A DNA stretch of 64,000 nt from Osedax fenrisi (lineage: Eukaryota; Annelida; Polychaeta; Sabellida; Siboglinidae). The stretch's first letter is position 1. Each line of letters opens with the position of its first letter. The notes below the pieces were generated by a model, which was not told the DNA's origin, made no database searches, and saw only the letters and a program-made list of their open reading frames with translations. The DNA lies in the NCBI GenBank assembly GCA_964019155.1, contig OZ025245.1:30349045-30413044 (forward strand). The letters run 5' to 3'. Below, one piece after another: positions 34,370 through 47,478 of this stretch. The position numbers were made by a program, and so were the translations under genes.

Positions 34370-35639
34370 AGTTGTATATTGTAATATTGCTATCATTTTG
34401 TTCCTATATAAACTAGATATATATACCTATAATAATAAAGAAGATAATTTTATAAAATATAATATTACTATATGTAATGTGTATTTTATTATTAATTTTT
34501 TCTAAAAATGTATCACATATTCATACATAATCATTTATATCGCTTATATAACTAGATATCCGTATTAGAAAACAGTTTACACATTAAAGATCTATATATC
34601 TCCTTTCTATATCGAATACAGATATTAGTATATGATATACTGTATATCTCATAAACTGTGATCTCTAAGTTGAATACTAGTGAGTGTAAGAACATTAATT
34701 GTTCTGAGATAAATTCATTTTTAAATAAATGTATTATTTATATTATATTTATAATTATATTTATTTCATAATATTATTGATAGTATAAATTAAGATGTTC
34801 ATATAATTTAATTATATAACTATAAATATAAATTAAAATTTATTTTTATTAATCTTATTCTTATAATTATAGTTATAAAGCATATTTTGATTTTAAATGT
34901 GAATAACACATTTATACATACCTACATACAGTTATATACATAGTTACCATACTACATATAGTTATATAATACTGAGCACAGGACATAATTTATGGTATTG
35001 TCATGTGACATCATATTGTATTACACTGCTTAAGGTGATTGTAGTGTTACAATATTTTTATGATTTTGCTTATTTAATTTGATAATGCGGAATAATTTAT
35101 ATAATATTTATATTGTGTAAAATTTTAAAATCAAAATATTCTTTATAACTATAGTTATACTGTAGTATTCTCTGAAAGATATGATTGTATAAATAGTTAA
35201 CAATGTATAAATGTATAAATGTTGATGTAATATATTTAGTTATTTGTGTTTTTATATATAATTAGATTTCGGTTTTGTAAATTTCAAATAGTATACGTGG
35301 CTTGAACGAATGTAAATGTTATGTAATTTGTATAAATGTTGATTAGATATTTTCGGTTATTTGTTTTTTTTATTTCTATTTTTTAAATTGTAAAAGAGAG
35401 CGTAGTTTATAATTAGATTAACTAGTTTTATCTAGTTATCTAATTAGAGATACGCCCATCACGTGATCTCGTTATTATCGAGAAGTTAGGAATGATATAG
35501 TTTATTAGTACACTGAAAGGCTAGTAAATCATATCATATCTATTGTATGAACTTCTCGATAGATATATTACATACATGACTGTTTATATTTATGATGTTT
35601 CGTATGTATTCATATTTTTTTTAGTTTGAGGTTTCTTGA

Positions 35640-36220
35640 TTCGACCAATACGTCCATCCTCCATTCCCCATCAATCTACATCCACTAAAACCCCCATTCC
35701 CCATCTACCCTATCCACAAACCACACCACATTCCCTATCCCACCCACGAATACACCACATTATCCACAAGTTCTGTTCCATTTAATTCCACCAATTCGGT
35801 TTCCTCTAAAAACACACTTCCTTCTACTGCCTCCTCTCACTCGCTCATAAATATATGTATTTTCTCTCTCATCCTTATATGACTACCCTACTAACACTAA
35901 GATGCCAAAAACATGCTTTCCTATATTATTCCATTCCTATAGAACTCCCTTCTCCCATTAGGTCTATCCATGCTCATCATTCCTTTATTACGCATCTCAA
36001 GTCTACATATCATCAATGTAATATTACTATTTAACTCATATTTAATTGTGAATCATTCTATTTTATAAATCGTTTAATTTATTCGTTTTGCTTATTTATT
36101 TATTTTTTATATCTATGTATTTGTGATATCATTAATGATATTGCATTGTTATGTACATCTACTAGGGGTAGTCATACATGTGATAAGTGCCAATAAACTT
36201 TATCATCATCATCATCATAT
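35640..36220 (+). pseudogene. CR1/L2-like LINE 3' end
   Basis: Matches the minus strand of 9620-9900, including CTCCTCTCACTCGCTCATAA and TGATAAGTGCCAATAAAC, and ends in (TCA)n at about 36202-36218. Only the very C-terminal coding part and the 3' UTR are present, with stops. Both copies have the same sequence beyond the tail, including exon C, so the LINE was already in place when the segment was duplicated. Confidence 0.75.
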
Positions 36221-36294
36221 AGTATATATCCCTACATATCTGATTAATGTAATAAAAATCTTATTTAAAATAATGTGCTCGTATATTTGAATAG

Positions 36295-36368
36295 TTCGAA
36301 CGTCTAGAAATGGAAAGAGTTGAACTCAAACAGGACATCAGAAAACTCTCTCAATCCTCCGGCAAAAG
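36295..36368 (+). CDS. Duplicated coiled-coil exon C, open copy
   Basis: Plus-strand counterpart of 9470-9543, 74 bases. Acceptor TTGAATAG; frame TTC GAA CGT CTA GAA ATG GAA, so no stop; then ERVELKQDIRKLSQSSGK to an AG|GTTCCG donor-like site. It ends two bases into a codon. The donor is weak. Conserved length and frame, with a nonsense change only in the other copy, favour real exon ancestry. Confidence 0.45.
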
Positions 36369-36590
36369 GTTCCGTTATCATCATTACCATAGACTACAGC
36401 AACAATAGAACCCTAACCCCGTACATAGGGTGATGATCCTGTGCCTGTCTCCGTAAAAATGGTGTTATTTATTTTTAGGATATAATTAATAAGAAAAAAA
36501 TGTTCAATGATAATGATAATCTGTTAATTTATAATATCCCATGATCGCCTTAACATACTTGTATGTAATGCTCTCTCTCTCAACTCGTAG

Positions 36591-36672
36591 ATGATTAGCT
36601 ACTGACCAATCACAGCGCAGCTCTGAACTATCAGCAGATCAATGCCTCCATTCTGAATATAGTGAACAGCTG
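36591..36672 (+). CDS. Duplicated exon T, copy 2
   Basis: 82 bases after a strong acceptor (CTCTCTCTCTCAACTCGTAG), with a GTAGCT donor. The frame conserved with 280-361 reads DQSQRSSELSADQCLHSEY, but here the second codon is TGA just inside the acceptor. Either this copy is broken, or the true acceptor is the next AG at 36597, which removes the stop. Confidence 0.4.
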
Positions 36673-36939
36673 GTAGCTATGTTAACACCATACACAATCG
36701 TGTGCATGTGTGAATGTAGTAGTAGTAGTAATAGGAGAGGTCACATTTAAGTTGACCTTTGTCTCTTAATGTATGTATGTCAGTAACTAGTGGGTTTCCA
36801 TATTATATAAGCGGGTGTTATTATCTTGAGAGATGTTGGCTTCTGAAGCTGTTTAATTGTTATAGTTATATTGTTATATTGATGATGACATTCATTTATT
36901 TATGTTACTTTTGCAGTTATAGGTTTTAGTTGTGACGTA

Positions 36940-37339
36940 TGTGTGTGTGCTAGAGGATCTGTCAGCTGTCATAGTGTCTGAGATAAGTGGATAAGTGGTT
37001 ATAAGTGGACAAGATGGTTTGACATGTGACACATAGTTACATTTCATTATCATTATTGCCTATCAGTTGTACTTATATGTGTGAGAGATATCAGAATTAT
37101 CCACTTTCATTAATATCTATATCACGTATAGATTAATTCATAGTATATTTGTATTACTATTTATGTAATGTAGACATACTTTAGCAACCCTATAACCCCC
37201 TCTACCCTATCTGTTAACACTCACACCTATATGTTAGGTTGTCGGGGAAAACTAGTAAGCTGACGTCATCAAACACATGCCCAGTCAACATTCTGCTGTG
37301 ATGTTTATTGCAAACCACACAGTTAGAGAACAATAATTG
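36940..37339. other. No confident feature
   Basis: Moderate GC. Short open pieces include LEDLSAVIVSEI on the plus strand after GTGTGTGCTAG (36958 onward), and a minus-strand frame NCVVCNKHHSRMLTGHVFDD at about 37330-37214. Neither has complete splice support. If the inverted duplication continues, the partner of this stretch lies left of the window. Confidence 0.35.
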
Positions 37340-37862
<523 letters not shown>

Positions 37863-38106
37863 ATCAAATCAAATCAAAATGGTTTATTTAGACACTCAAT
37901 TGTATAGCAATAGGTTTGCTCTGTTAAGTGTTGTGTTAATAAAAATAAGACAAATTAAATAATATAAACTAACAATAAGGAGATATAAGTATAATACTAA
38001 TTTAAATATAAAAGTAGGTTGAATTATTAATTAACGATTTAATAAATATTCTACAAGGTTACGTTTAAACGTTGACAAATTTACAATTTCTCGTATAGAA
38101 CTCGTA
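37863..38106 (-). pseudogene. LINE 3' end with (TAG)n tail, a second family
   Basis: The minus strand reads SIREIVNLSTFKRNLVEYLL then NR and TAA (38106-38031), the usual R-x-I...S-FK-x-L-x-YLL ending of non-LTR ORF2 proteins. A 3' UTR follows with AATAAA near 37886, then repeated GATTT words and the (TAG)n array. It is severely 5'-truncated. A 30-bp (TAC)n run at 38107-38137 abuts the other side, suggesting insertion into, or slippage with, a similar repeat. Confidence 0.75.
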
Positions 38107-38137
38107 TACTACTACTACTACTACTACTACTACTTAC

Positions 38138-41100
38138 TTCACCTGAATCCTATAATATTTATGTGAAGATGTACATTAAAATTAGCTTAATTTTAGAATT
38201 ATAATTATTCATTAGTAATATAGTTTTAATTTAATGTTATGAAAAGTTAACATTATTAACTAATTCATATTCAGTTAACATGTTTATTTAAAGTCATGAC
38301 TAAAAGTGCACTTTATTTCACAAATATTTAATCGCGGTATAAAATGTAAATTGAATATAAAAATGTGACTTTATTAGTATATGTTCATACCTCTACATAT
38401 TTACAGTTAAAACACGATGTATAATATATTGACCTTCATCATTATAACCTACGACCTTTAAGCTTAACGTGAATACAAGACGTGTGCTGTTTTCACCTTC
38501 ACATGTTAAAAATATTATGTACTCTATGCTAAACATTGTTGGATAGCTATATATTCTACATTATTAAATGTCCTAGTTTGCTTTGTGATTCATTATATAG
38601 GTATATTAATTGTATAACATATATTCAGTGCCCTATAACTATCAAATAATACAGAACCCTAAACAATCACCCTTAGCCTCCACTACCCCCGGTGCTGCCA
38701 GCAAAGTGTCCACAGCCACCATTGTCTACCACAGATTGGCATTAGCACCACTCTTGACCACTGGGCAGTGTATTCAATGCAGCTAAGCAACACTAATGCA
38801 TTACTCATGTATATACACATGTGTGTGTGCATATATAATTCACTTATGTATTTCGGCTATATTATTGTAATTTATTTCGTTGTCAATATATTTACATATA
38901 TTTATTTATAATCTTTTCTAATTGTTCATATAATTTATAACAATTATAAATATTAGTATTTGTTCATTTAATTATAAACATGATTTTTTTATGTTATATG
39001 TATACCATAATATTTTAATAATTATATATAAATATATATATTAAATTACATTCATAAAATTCTACTTTTTATTATATCTTATTTATTTGTATTAATATTT
39101 TATATAATACATGAATTATTAAAAATAAATATAAAAATGTAAAATTAAATATAATATTATGTAAATATACTTAATGATATATAGATAGAAATGTATGTAA
39201 CAGAATTAGATATCCAAGAAACTTAATATATCATTGACATTTTATCTGTCCCTTAGATTCTGAGTTAGCTGAATCCTTCTATATATATTATTTAATATAA
39301 TTATTAGAATATAGAAAATATAGATAACCTATCCATCATTTAACATAATAAATATATGACATATATTAATTCACAAACAAATTTATTAAAATTATAAAGT
39401 AAAAATTCCAACCTAATAATTATTATAAATTATAATATTTATAATATACTGAATTAATTTTTATTTTGAAATTTTATATTATAATAATAATAGCATATTT
39501 AATAAAGTATTGAATGTAAAAATATATATATACAATTTAAGTACGTAAATAATGTACATATTTCTAATTATTAACAATTCTATATGTAGATATTCAGGTA
39601 ACATGATGTATTGTTACACTAGTATTTCATATAGAATATTAACACATGCAGTTCTCTTTATTATACCATTATTGTTGTTCTGTATGCTTTATTGTCTATC
39701 AAATATATATATTATCGAATAATAATTAGTTAAGATATGAATATTAAATAAGTATTTATATTCTATTCATTTATATGCAGTGTAAATTTTTATGATAATA
39801 CATAATTATATGTCAAGTTTAAATTGATCAATTTGATTTGTAAAGGTTTAAATTATGTCATACTTTTTATTTCAAACTATATGCTACAAAAATATAAATT
39901 AATAAATAAGAATAAATATATATAATTAGTTACTTGTAATTATATTGATTTATAAATATATACAGATATATATCATACATAATTATAAGCCATTAGGTAT
40001 AAATAAGTAAACATTGTAAAACAATGTGTATGAAGTTATCACTCGTGGCTTATTTCAAGGTTATTTCCTCGATGCACTCTACAATCACACATGAGTTATT
40101 TAATATGTATACCAACATTAAATAATGAATGTATATTAAAAAATTTCTATTATTATCAATACTCTTTCAGTACATTTAATTATCATAGCTCTATAAAATC
40201 ATCGTAGACATACTTTTCACAATAATATATTACTTGCAAGCTGACATTCAATATGTATAATATTTAAATTTTCTAATTTTTTTTTATTACGTATTAACCA
40301 TGTTCATTATCTTATTTATCACATTGTAAAATATTTTAAATTATGTTAGATTATATTAGAGTATTTCCAAGGACATGTCCTTGGTATTTCTATCAATATA
40401 AAGTGTTTTACGAGATCAATCGAATTAAAAATCATACGAAATTGACAATACTATTTATTTAAAAAAAACTTTGAATGTCATTTTCTCTAGTTTTTACCCG
40501 GGTTTTTACTTTTTGAACCTAGTAAGCATATGTAAAAGCCTACTTCTTTGATAATTAATATTATTATCTGCAATTTTTACTGTATATAAATAACATGTAA
40601 TACTATATTAATATTTATAGGATATTATATTATACTTTATATTTTTTAAATAATTATAATAAACTTCACATTTTTAATAAAAAAATTTTAAAAATATTTC
40701 ACCTATTTTTGTTACATCATTTTAAACAAATTATATTTATATAAAGTCAATACTTTTATATAGTAGAATAATATCTATTGAATAAAAAAAAATTCTTCAT
40801 TATCTTTATTAGTTTAGTATCCTTAGTATTTTAGCTAGATCTAGAATTAACATGGTAATCCCCAATACGAGCTTGTACCCTTACTATTAATTACATTAAT
40901 TTAGTGTAATTTTTATGTTTTTAGCTAAATATATTTTAGACTCATATTTAAAAATGAAATGTTTATTTTTGATGACAACATATTTCTAACATTATCTTTA
41001 TTTTAAAAAATCTAATATTATTCTACAAATTAAATAAATTCATACATTTAGTTATTAATTCACAAATCTCATTTATTTATGTTTAATCCTCAATTTAGAC

Positions 41101-42205
41101 TATATTTTACTTTTCGAGTTTCATATATATGTTAAGTCATCATATACATATATATGTATGCACACATTTAGGAATTTAAAATTTAAAATTAATTTGATTA
41201 TTATATTAATCTAATTCGTAAATTCAATACTCTTATATTAGACTTTTTTTTTACATTTGATTAAATTCTAAAATATAAATTTGTTATTATATCAATATTT
41301 CATAATCTCAAATATTTTGATTATAATATACTTTTTGATTTCATTAATTAATATTCTCATATATTCTTGAGTTATTACCAGTCTATATGTATAACTATGT
41401 AAATATTTTATATCAAGTATTAATTATTATAAATTTTCACTAATTATGTATAGGAATGATATACTTTCTTATTGGATATAATAGTAATATAATCTACTAT
41501 TCCCATTGGATATGGCACTACAGTTTTAGATGCACTTCTATTGTTATCTTACATATTTCTCTACCTTGGAGATACATAGAACATATGATGAATTATTTAT
41601 AATTAAAATACAATAAATGGTCAAAAATATAACAATTTTTTATTTTGTAATTTTAAAAATACAAATTAATTTAAATTATTTACTGAAAAAAACGTATTAC
41701 AACAAATTTATTAGATACATATTATTTGGTATTGAATGTCAATCATACTTGTATCTAACAAGTTATAGATGTATGAATTTATACTATCATATTTGCCTAT
41801 ATTTCTTATTATTAATTAAAAATTTTATTTAAATTAGATACATTTTAATTTTCATTATCTCTATGCTATCATTCATTTTATTCTATTGTTAATTTATAAA
41901 ATATCATTGATATACAAAATATAGATCTTAAATATCATTCTTTATCAAACAATTTTTTCTATTATATACTAACAGTACATAAATAGTAAATAAGTTATTA
42001 ATATTATTGAGTAATAAATAATATAAATATTTATAAACATTTTTAATGATTACTTTATTAAACAATATTGGACATTTACGTAGACACACATTTTATGTAG
42101 ACACCTCACATACATAATGCATCATAGTTCATTGACATGATACATTAGGACCTCTAGAATGCTTCCAGAATATTCCTTCTTCACGGGTTCATCGTTACTT
42201 GATTA
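38138..42205. other. AT-rich intergenic DNA
   Basis: About 4 kb, mostly below 25% GC. One GC-rich island at 38660-38790 has open frames on both strands (plus ASTTPGAASKVSTATIVYH; minus SVVDNGGCGHFAGSTGG) but no decisive splice sites. A perfect 18-bp palindrome lies at 40367-40384. The frame at 41617-41832 is AT-rich noise. Confidence 0.5.
40367..40384. promoter_or_regulatory. Perfect 18-bp palindrome, possible protein-binding dyad
   Basis: CCAAGGACATGTCCTTGG is its own reverse complement. Similar but imperfect dyads (CAAGGACATATCCTTG) occur in the repeats at about 16543 and 23142. No gene start is nearby, so any role is speculative. Confidence 0.4.
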
Positions 42206-42206
42206 C

Positions 42207-44555
42207 TATCGCGAGTCTTTCTTCATCTTGGAACACATTCTATCTCGTACATCTAGATCCTTCAACAGTTGTGTGTCCTTCACTATGTCCTTGTCGTGTG
42301 TTTCCTCATTCAGACATTGGTTGCTGAACTTATGTTTCACTAGGTAATGATGCCAGCACATGTAGTCGATGAGGGAATAAGACTACCGGTGTTTGTAGTA
42401 TCACTCATCTATTACCTCTTCATAGACTTCCTATGTTTAGCACTGAAATGGAGGTGGGTATATCATTGAAATGGAGTGAGTGAGTGTAGCATAGTACTGA
42501 GGGTGACAGGGATATAGTGAGGTGGTATAGGAGTTAATGATGTTACATAGTAGTAGGGGTGTAGAAGGAGGGTTATGTAGTATAATGATGGTGTACTAGA
42601 ATTAGGGCTCTAGTAATATATGATAACGATAGTAAAAGGATATTTCACAATAATGGAACATACACAGGTTTGTAGAGATAATATTCAGTGAGAGCTAGAT
42701 GATGTTATTGCAATAGAGGTCATTGTAGTATCTAACTGAGGTCAAGGTTAAAGTTATATTAGTATGTAATACTGTAATATGGAAATGATTACTGTACCTA
42801 TATAATACTATGTAAAGGATATAAGTTAGTAGATAACAACAAACTCTATAGGGAACTATAAATAGATTATTAATAGAAAATATAATTAATAGTGGTACTT
42901 ATTTCATATGGTAACTTTTAAATAGTAAATCTGCATATTATATGTAACCATATTGCATATTACACTAATATATATATATATATATAATAATATAAGATCA
43001 CTTATATTATTTAAGCCCTATTTATTAGGTCTGTATGGGGTTTAACTAAGCCCTACAGCATGTGTATATGAAGAATTAGCCTGCTGAGCTACCCTAAGTT
43101 TATATATACAAGGATATTTACTAACAGTTTTCTGTATCTCGGAGACTTCTGAAGATGGCTGATCCCACATTTCTTTAGGGAAAGCCACCTCTACATTCAC
43201 ACCTAGGGGATGTGGATAAGTTAGTGTATAATAACAGTGATGTACTATTGCATTCTGGGTAATACACTATATAACATCGATAATATCATCTGTGAGGTAT
43301 CGTAACGACTAAATAACTTATTTCACTGCGATATGTGTGATCTGTAATCTAATAATTCTCATTACGCAATAAAAGTATTCTCATTTGTAATTAAATAATA
43401 AGTTGTGATATATTAATAGTAAATAAAGTGAAATATTAATTCTTAAGAGGACTTATGGTATCTTATTCATCTCGATATTTAGTTTTAAATTGATGTATTT
43501 AATGTAGTATAATGATATGACATCTTCAAATAACCTCGCATGTGTTAAGACTGCTGGGTTTGGGATATATTTCATCAATACTGGAATCTGGTGGCAGCCT
43601 TTAGCCAACTTTGAGAATATATTCTTGTTTCTCAGATATAAGGACATCTTTATATGATGAATTGTGTATCTGAGTTTAACAATTTGATTATTTAATATTC
43701 TATAATCACCAGCTGGATGAACTTACCTCATTGTTAGTGAACCATATGAAGGGGTGATTACAGGGTGCAGGGTGCTATCTTCTGATTATCTTCTGCCGTT
43801 GTTGTAGGTTACTGAACTGCTCGTGTGCTATTGTAAGCTTCTCTGTGGATAGTCTTCTTACTTTGCAGTAGAATGAAGGTCACTTGTCTCTGTGTAATTA
43901 GTTATGTGGTGTTTATGCATGTTTCTGTTTGCAATGTTAATATGTCAGGGAATTCATGTATAGTATCATTGAATGGTTTATTATCATTGTGTGATAGGGA
44001 AGTGATATACAATGTATTCATTATTATAATCATAATATATCAAATAATTAACTATTTTAATCATATAATATCAAATAAGTATAAAAAGATGTAACAAAAG
44101 TAATGACAATAACAAACAGTGATAGTGTAGGTGCGTGAGATAGACTAATAGTGTATTATAGGTAAAGCTGATATATTATAAGGTAAACCTATATAAGTTA
44201 TCTGAAGAGCTTCCTTTAGTGGCTGTTCCCATGCAATCATCGCATGTTGTTTAACAGATCAGTGTGTCTACAGTGTTCAAGGTCAGATATGTTCAATAAA
44301 GTAAGAGCTCTTTTATGAGGTCAAGGTTACAGCTGTTATTAGAGATGTTCATATCTTGATTCTGTGGATTAGTGAGTATTTGTAGGAACATAAATGTTAC
44401 AGCCTTCTTTATAGAAGTGACAATATGATTATATTAGGTTGTATGTTTTGTAATACATGCATTATTAAACTGTGATTCTATTATTACAAAACCTGCATCA
44501 GTGTTGTTCTCCCAGAGAGAAGGCAATGTTGTCCACAGTGCAAATGTTCGGTAGT
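42207..44555 (-). CDS. Putative multi-exon gene of unknown function
   Basis: Candidate exons, 5' to 3': 44555-44493 (YRTFALWTTLPSLWENNTDA; donor GTTTTG), 43860-43813 (RRLSTEKLTIAHEQF; donor GTAACC), 43781-43727 (DSTLHPVITPSYGSLTM; donor GTAAGT), 43669 to about 43540 (SKLAKGCHQIPVLMKYIPNP), 43202-43122 (NVEVAFPKEMWDQPSSEVSE; donor GTAAAT) and 42339-42207 (NQCLNEETHDKDIVKDTQLL; donor GTAATC, or a TAG stop at 42206-42208). Phases agree at four of five junctions. The exception is between the fourth and fifth, where an exon may be missing. The second intron would be only 31 bp, which is doubtful. The last exon is charged and probably helical. I recognise no family. It lies tail-ward of the Kelch gene on the same strand, with 0.65 kb between. 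Confidence 0.5.
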
Positions 44556-45141
44556 CTATTTCTTATCCATATCTCTTATTATTCTCACTCATATACAGGT
44601 CACCGATGTAGGATCAAATGTACTATCTTACTTAATAAACATGCATAACTCTTTGTTATTTCTCAACAGGTTAATTATATTTAGATTATATGATAATAAT
44701 AATATATTCAGAAGATATTTAAGATAATGGAACATATCTATTAAACATTCATAATACAACAATCTGCTCTAGAAAGTATTGACCTATATAATTAAGATGT
44801 GATTATTACATATTATTTATAGAATTAATAAATAATATAGCTATTAATAAGTTAAATATAATATTAAGAGTTAATCATATATTAAAATAATCAGTAATTT
44901 AATAATGTAATGAATATAGATAAGCATATTATGAAATCTGAAATATAATTAAATATACATTATAATACTGAATATTTATATCTGGAACAAGAAATTCAAT
45001 AATTAACTATATATTATATACTGAATAGTTTATATTAAAACAATACATGTTTATATTGTATTAATTATGTAATGTATCTATTGTGTTTATAATTATGATA
45101 TTGTACTATAATTAATTAATTAAATAAAAATTGTATTCATA

Positions 45142-45147
45142 TTTATT
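45142..45147 (-). terminator. Candidate polyadenylation signal of the Kelch gene
   Basis: AATAAA on the minus strand about 60 bases past the TGA stop. In DNA this AT-rich the hexamer is common by chance. Confidence 0.4.
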
Positions 45148-45205
45148 ATAATAATACACATTAATAATATGATGCAATAAATAAACAATAGTAAATATAT
45201 TTAAT

Positions 45206-47478
45206 TCACAAATTCATAAGAATTAAACAATCTTTAGATATATTAACATCACTATATAATAATGTTCTATCATTGTTATCTAAACATATAGAATATATAT
45301 TATTATTAGAATACATGTAAATTACACTTTCATCATAAACACTATTAGATAATCTTACATCATTAAATATATCTGTATTAAGAGATGTCCATACATTAGT
45401 TGTAATGTTATAACATTCAGGCTTAACAACACCACCATTACTACCATATACATAAATACAGTTATCTCGTACTAAAGCAGCATGACAATGTCTCGCATGT
45501 AATAAAGGTGCTAATGTATGCCACTTACTACCTCTATAACGTATTACTGTATTAGTAACACAACTATCAGTAACACCACCAATAACATAAATATCCTCAT
45601 CTACTACAACTGTGGCATGATGACCTACACCATAAGGTAAAGATTTACCTGCTGACCATGAATCTGTATTTATATTATAAATATTCACTTTACATGAACA
45701 ACCACCATCATTACTCTGATATCCACCAATAGTGATCAAATCACCATCTATCGTTACATTAACAGTTGGAGCACAGCCACTATGAAATAAATAATCACGA
45801 GGGTAACTACAATGGGTTACATCATTAGTTATAGTATTAAATCTTAACATTTTACCTTTAGTAAAATTAATAATTAATAAATTACTATTAATATAAATAA
45901 CTTTATTACCATCACCAAAATTATATTGAAATATTCTGTTATTATTAATAATATCATAAATACCATCATTTGCTACTTTATATAGAGATAACTGTTTTTT
46001 AGTATTGGTAGTTGATTCTTCATAAGACGGAATGCTAAAACTATCAATAGAGTTTAGTTTATAATAATTTAATAATTCTAGAGTAGATTTATCATTTAAT
46101 ACAGAAATATTAATATGTAATTGCTGAATGATTAGATCTAATTTACAGTTTCCTGTATTAATTACTTTATTATCTAGCATTATATTTTTATCACAAACTC
46201 TACAATTAACTAAACTAAATAAAGATTTAGCATTATCAAATCTACTATCTAAATCATATGTCAACCATAACACAATACCTTTAACAAAATAATATTCATT
46301 TGAACTATGAAAAGCTCGTTGTTTTAAAAATTCATGTAAATCATTAGGGCTTAGTTTTAAGAAAATATATTTTTCTATTGTTTCAATAAAAATAATATTA
46401 AAATCACTTTTTATCTTATGAAGATGCATATTAACAGAAGTCATGTTATAACTATACATTATATCCAACAGATTACTTGAAGGATGCTCAGGGAGATATT
46501 CTGCCAGAAAACTGTCACACTTTTCAATCAAAGACTTTACCTTGTGAATAATTAAATTAACATTAGTTAGGATTAATAAGATAAAATAAGATACAAAATA
46601 ATTGTCATAATATATATATCAGATAATATACATATAATATATATTATATTAATTAACATTTTTTATTTTAATATTATTATTATTCTATATTATTAAATTG
46701 ATTTAATTAATCAGTATATATTAAATTTAATTAAATAAAATAGACCAATTATTAGACAAATTAAAAACTTGTAGATACGATGATATTTCGGTCAATTCCT
46801 CTACATTATCTACAGTGATGTAGATCTCCCCGGAATAGATATACTGTATCAAAGACTCCATGCAGTTTTTGCTAAAGTTGAAGCTGACTTTAGACAGGTT
46901 TTTCTCCTTCATATCAGAGTTAAAGAGACATCTGAAGTAATCACTGGCTCCAGCCAATATTACCTTATGCACCTGGTCATTAATTATTATATTAAATAAT
47001 GATTAATTTATAAATACTATTTATATTATTATCACAGTAAAGTTATTTTTATAGAAGTAGTGAAAATAAATATAATGTTAAAATAATCATTGATATATAT
47101 ATATATTACGAGTATGTTTTAATTATAATAAACTATATAGGGTTTTATAATTTGTAGTAATAGTTTGTATCCTACATGTAAATTTAGTGTAAAATACATG
47201 AGCAAATATACATATATTGTAAAATATATAATGGAGATATTTAACTTTTAATAGCTAAATATTATGATAGTATTTAATATTTTTATTATTTCTATAAATT
47301 AAAATTAATATAACATTAAACAAAATTTAAATATATACCTCCCTGATTACTTACTAAATATATAATGATATATAACCCTATATTCAATGGAATCACTGAT
47401 AATTGAGAAGTTGGTCAGGATGTCTTGATTTCTGAGAGAATTCATGTTGGAGACTAATCCAATGCAATACGAATCCAT
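45206..47478 (-). CDS. BTB-BACK-Kelch (KLHL-like) protein, three exons
   Basis: Exon 1 is 47478-47377 (34 codons from ATG), exon 2 46972-46769 (68 codons), exon 3 46540-45206 (444 codons plus TGA), giving about 546 residues; KLHL proteins are usually near 570-600. All introns are phase 0 (404 and 228 bp). Residues about 15-105 form a BTB domain: NSLRNQDILTNFSI, then VHKVILAGASDYFRCLFNSD across the first junction. BACK spans about 120-235. Kelch repeats follow, with double-glycine blades LITIGGYQ (about 370) and IYVIGGVT (about 420) and a weaker IYVYGSNG (about 466); N-terminal blades are degenerate. KLHL proteins normally bind Cullin-3 through BTB/BACK and substrates through Kelch; that role is inferred. 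The donors are weak (AGG|GTTATA, CAA|GTTTTT), but these are the joins that restore the domain. The acceptors GACCAG and CACAAG are ordinary. Confidence 0.9.

Larger units (their letters stand above)
34370..36939. repeat. Right arm of the inverted duplication
   Basis: Mirror of 1-6165, shortened to 2.6 kb. In order it holds repeat Y inverted (34370-34850), repeat X (34960-35155, not inverted), a LINE 3' end (35640-36220), exon C (36295-36368), a short piece of repeat S (36390-36470) and exon T (36591-36672). The left arm lacks exon C and has full-length S. The homology ends at 36939 only because the partner reaches base 1 of the window. Confidence 0.75.

Noticed and set aside
38660..38790. Minus-strand EGF-like reading with VDNGGCGHF
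   Set aside because: The cysteine spacing of an EGF domain is not completed, a stop follows soon, and the plus strand is also open.
42159..42347. Plus-strand frame starting MLPEYSFFTG
   Set aside because: It is the antisense shadow of the minus-strand exon at 42339-42207, which has splice sites and a compatible upstream exon.
42207..43813. A variant genetic code with readable TAG
   Set aside because: In-frame TAGs appear in some exon candidates, but the 444-codon Kelch exon contains no internal TAG, TAA or TGA, so the standard code holds.
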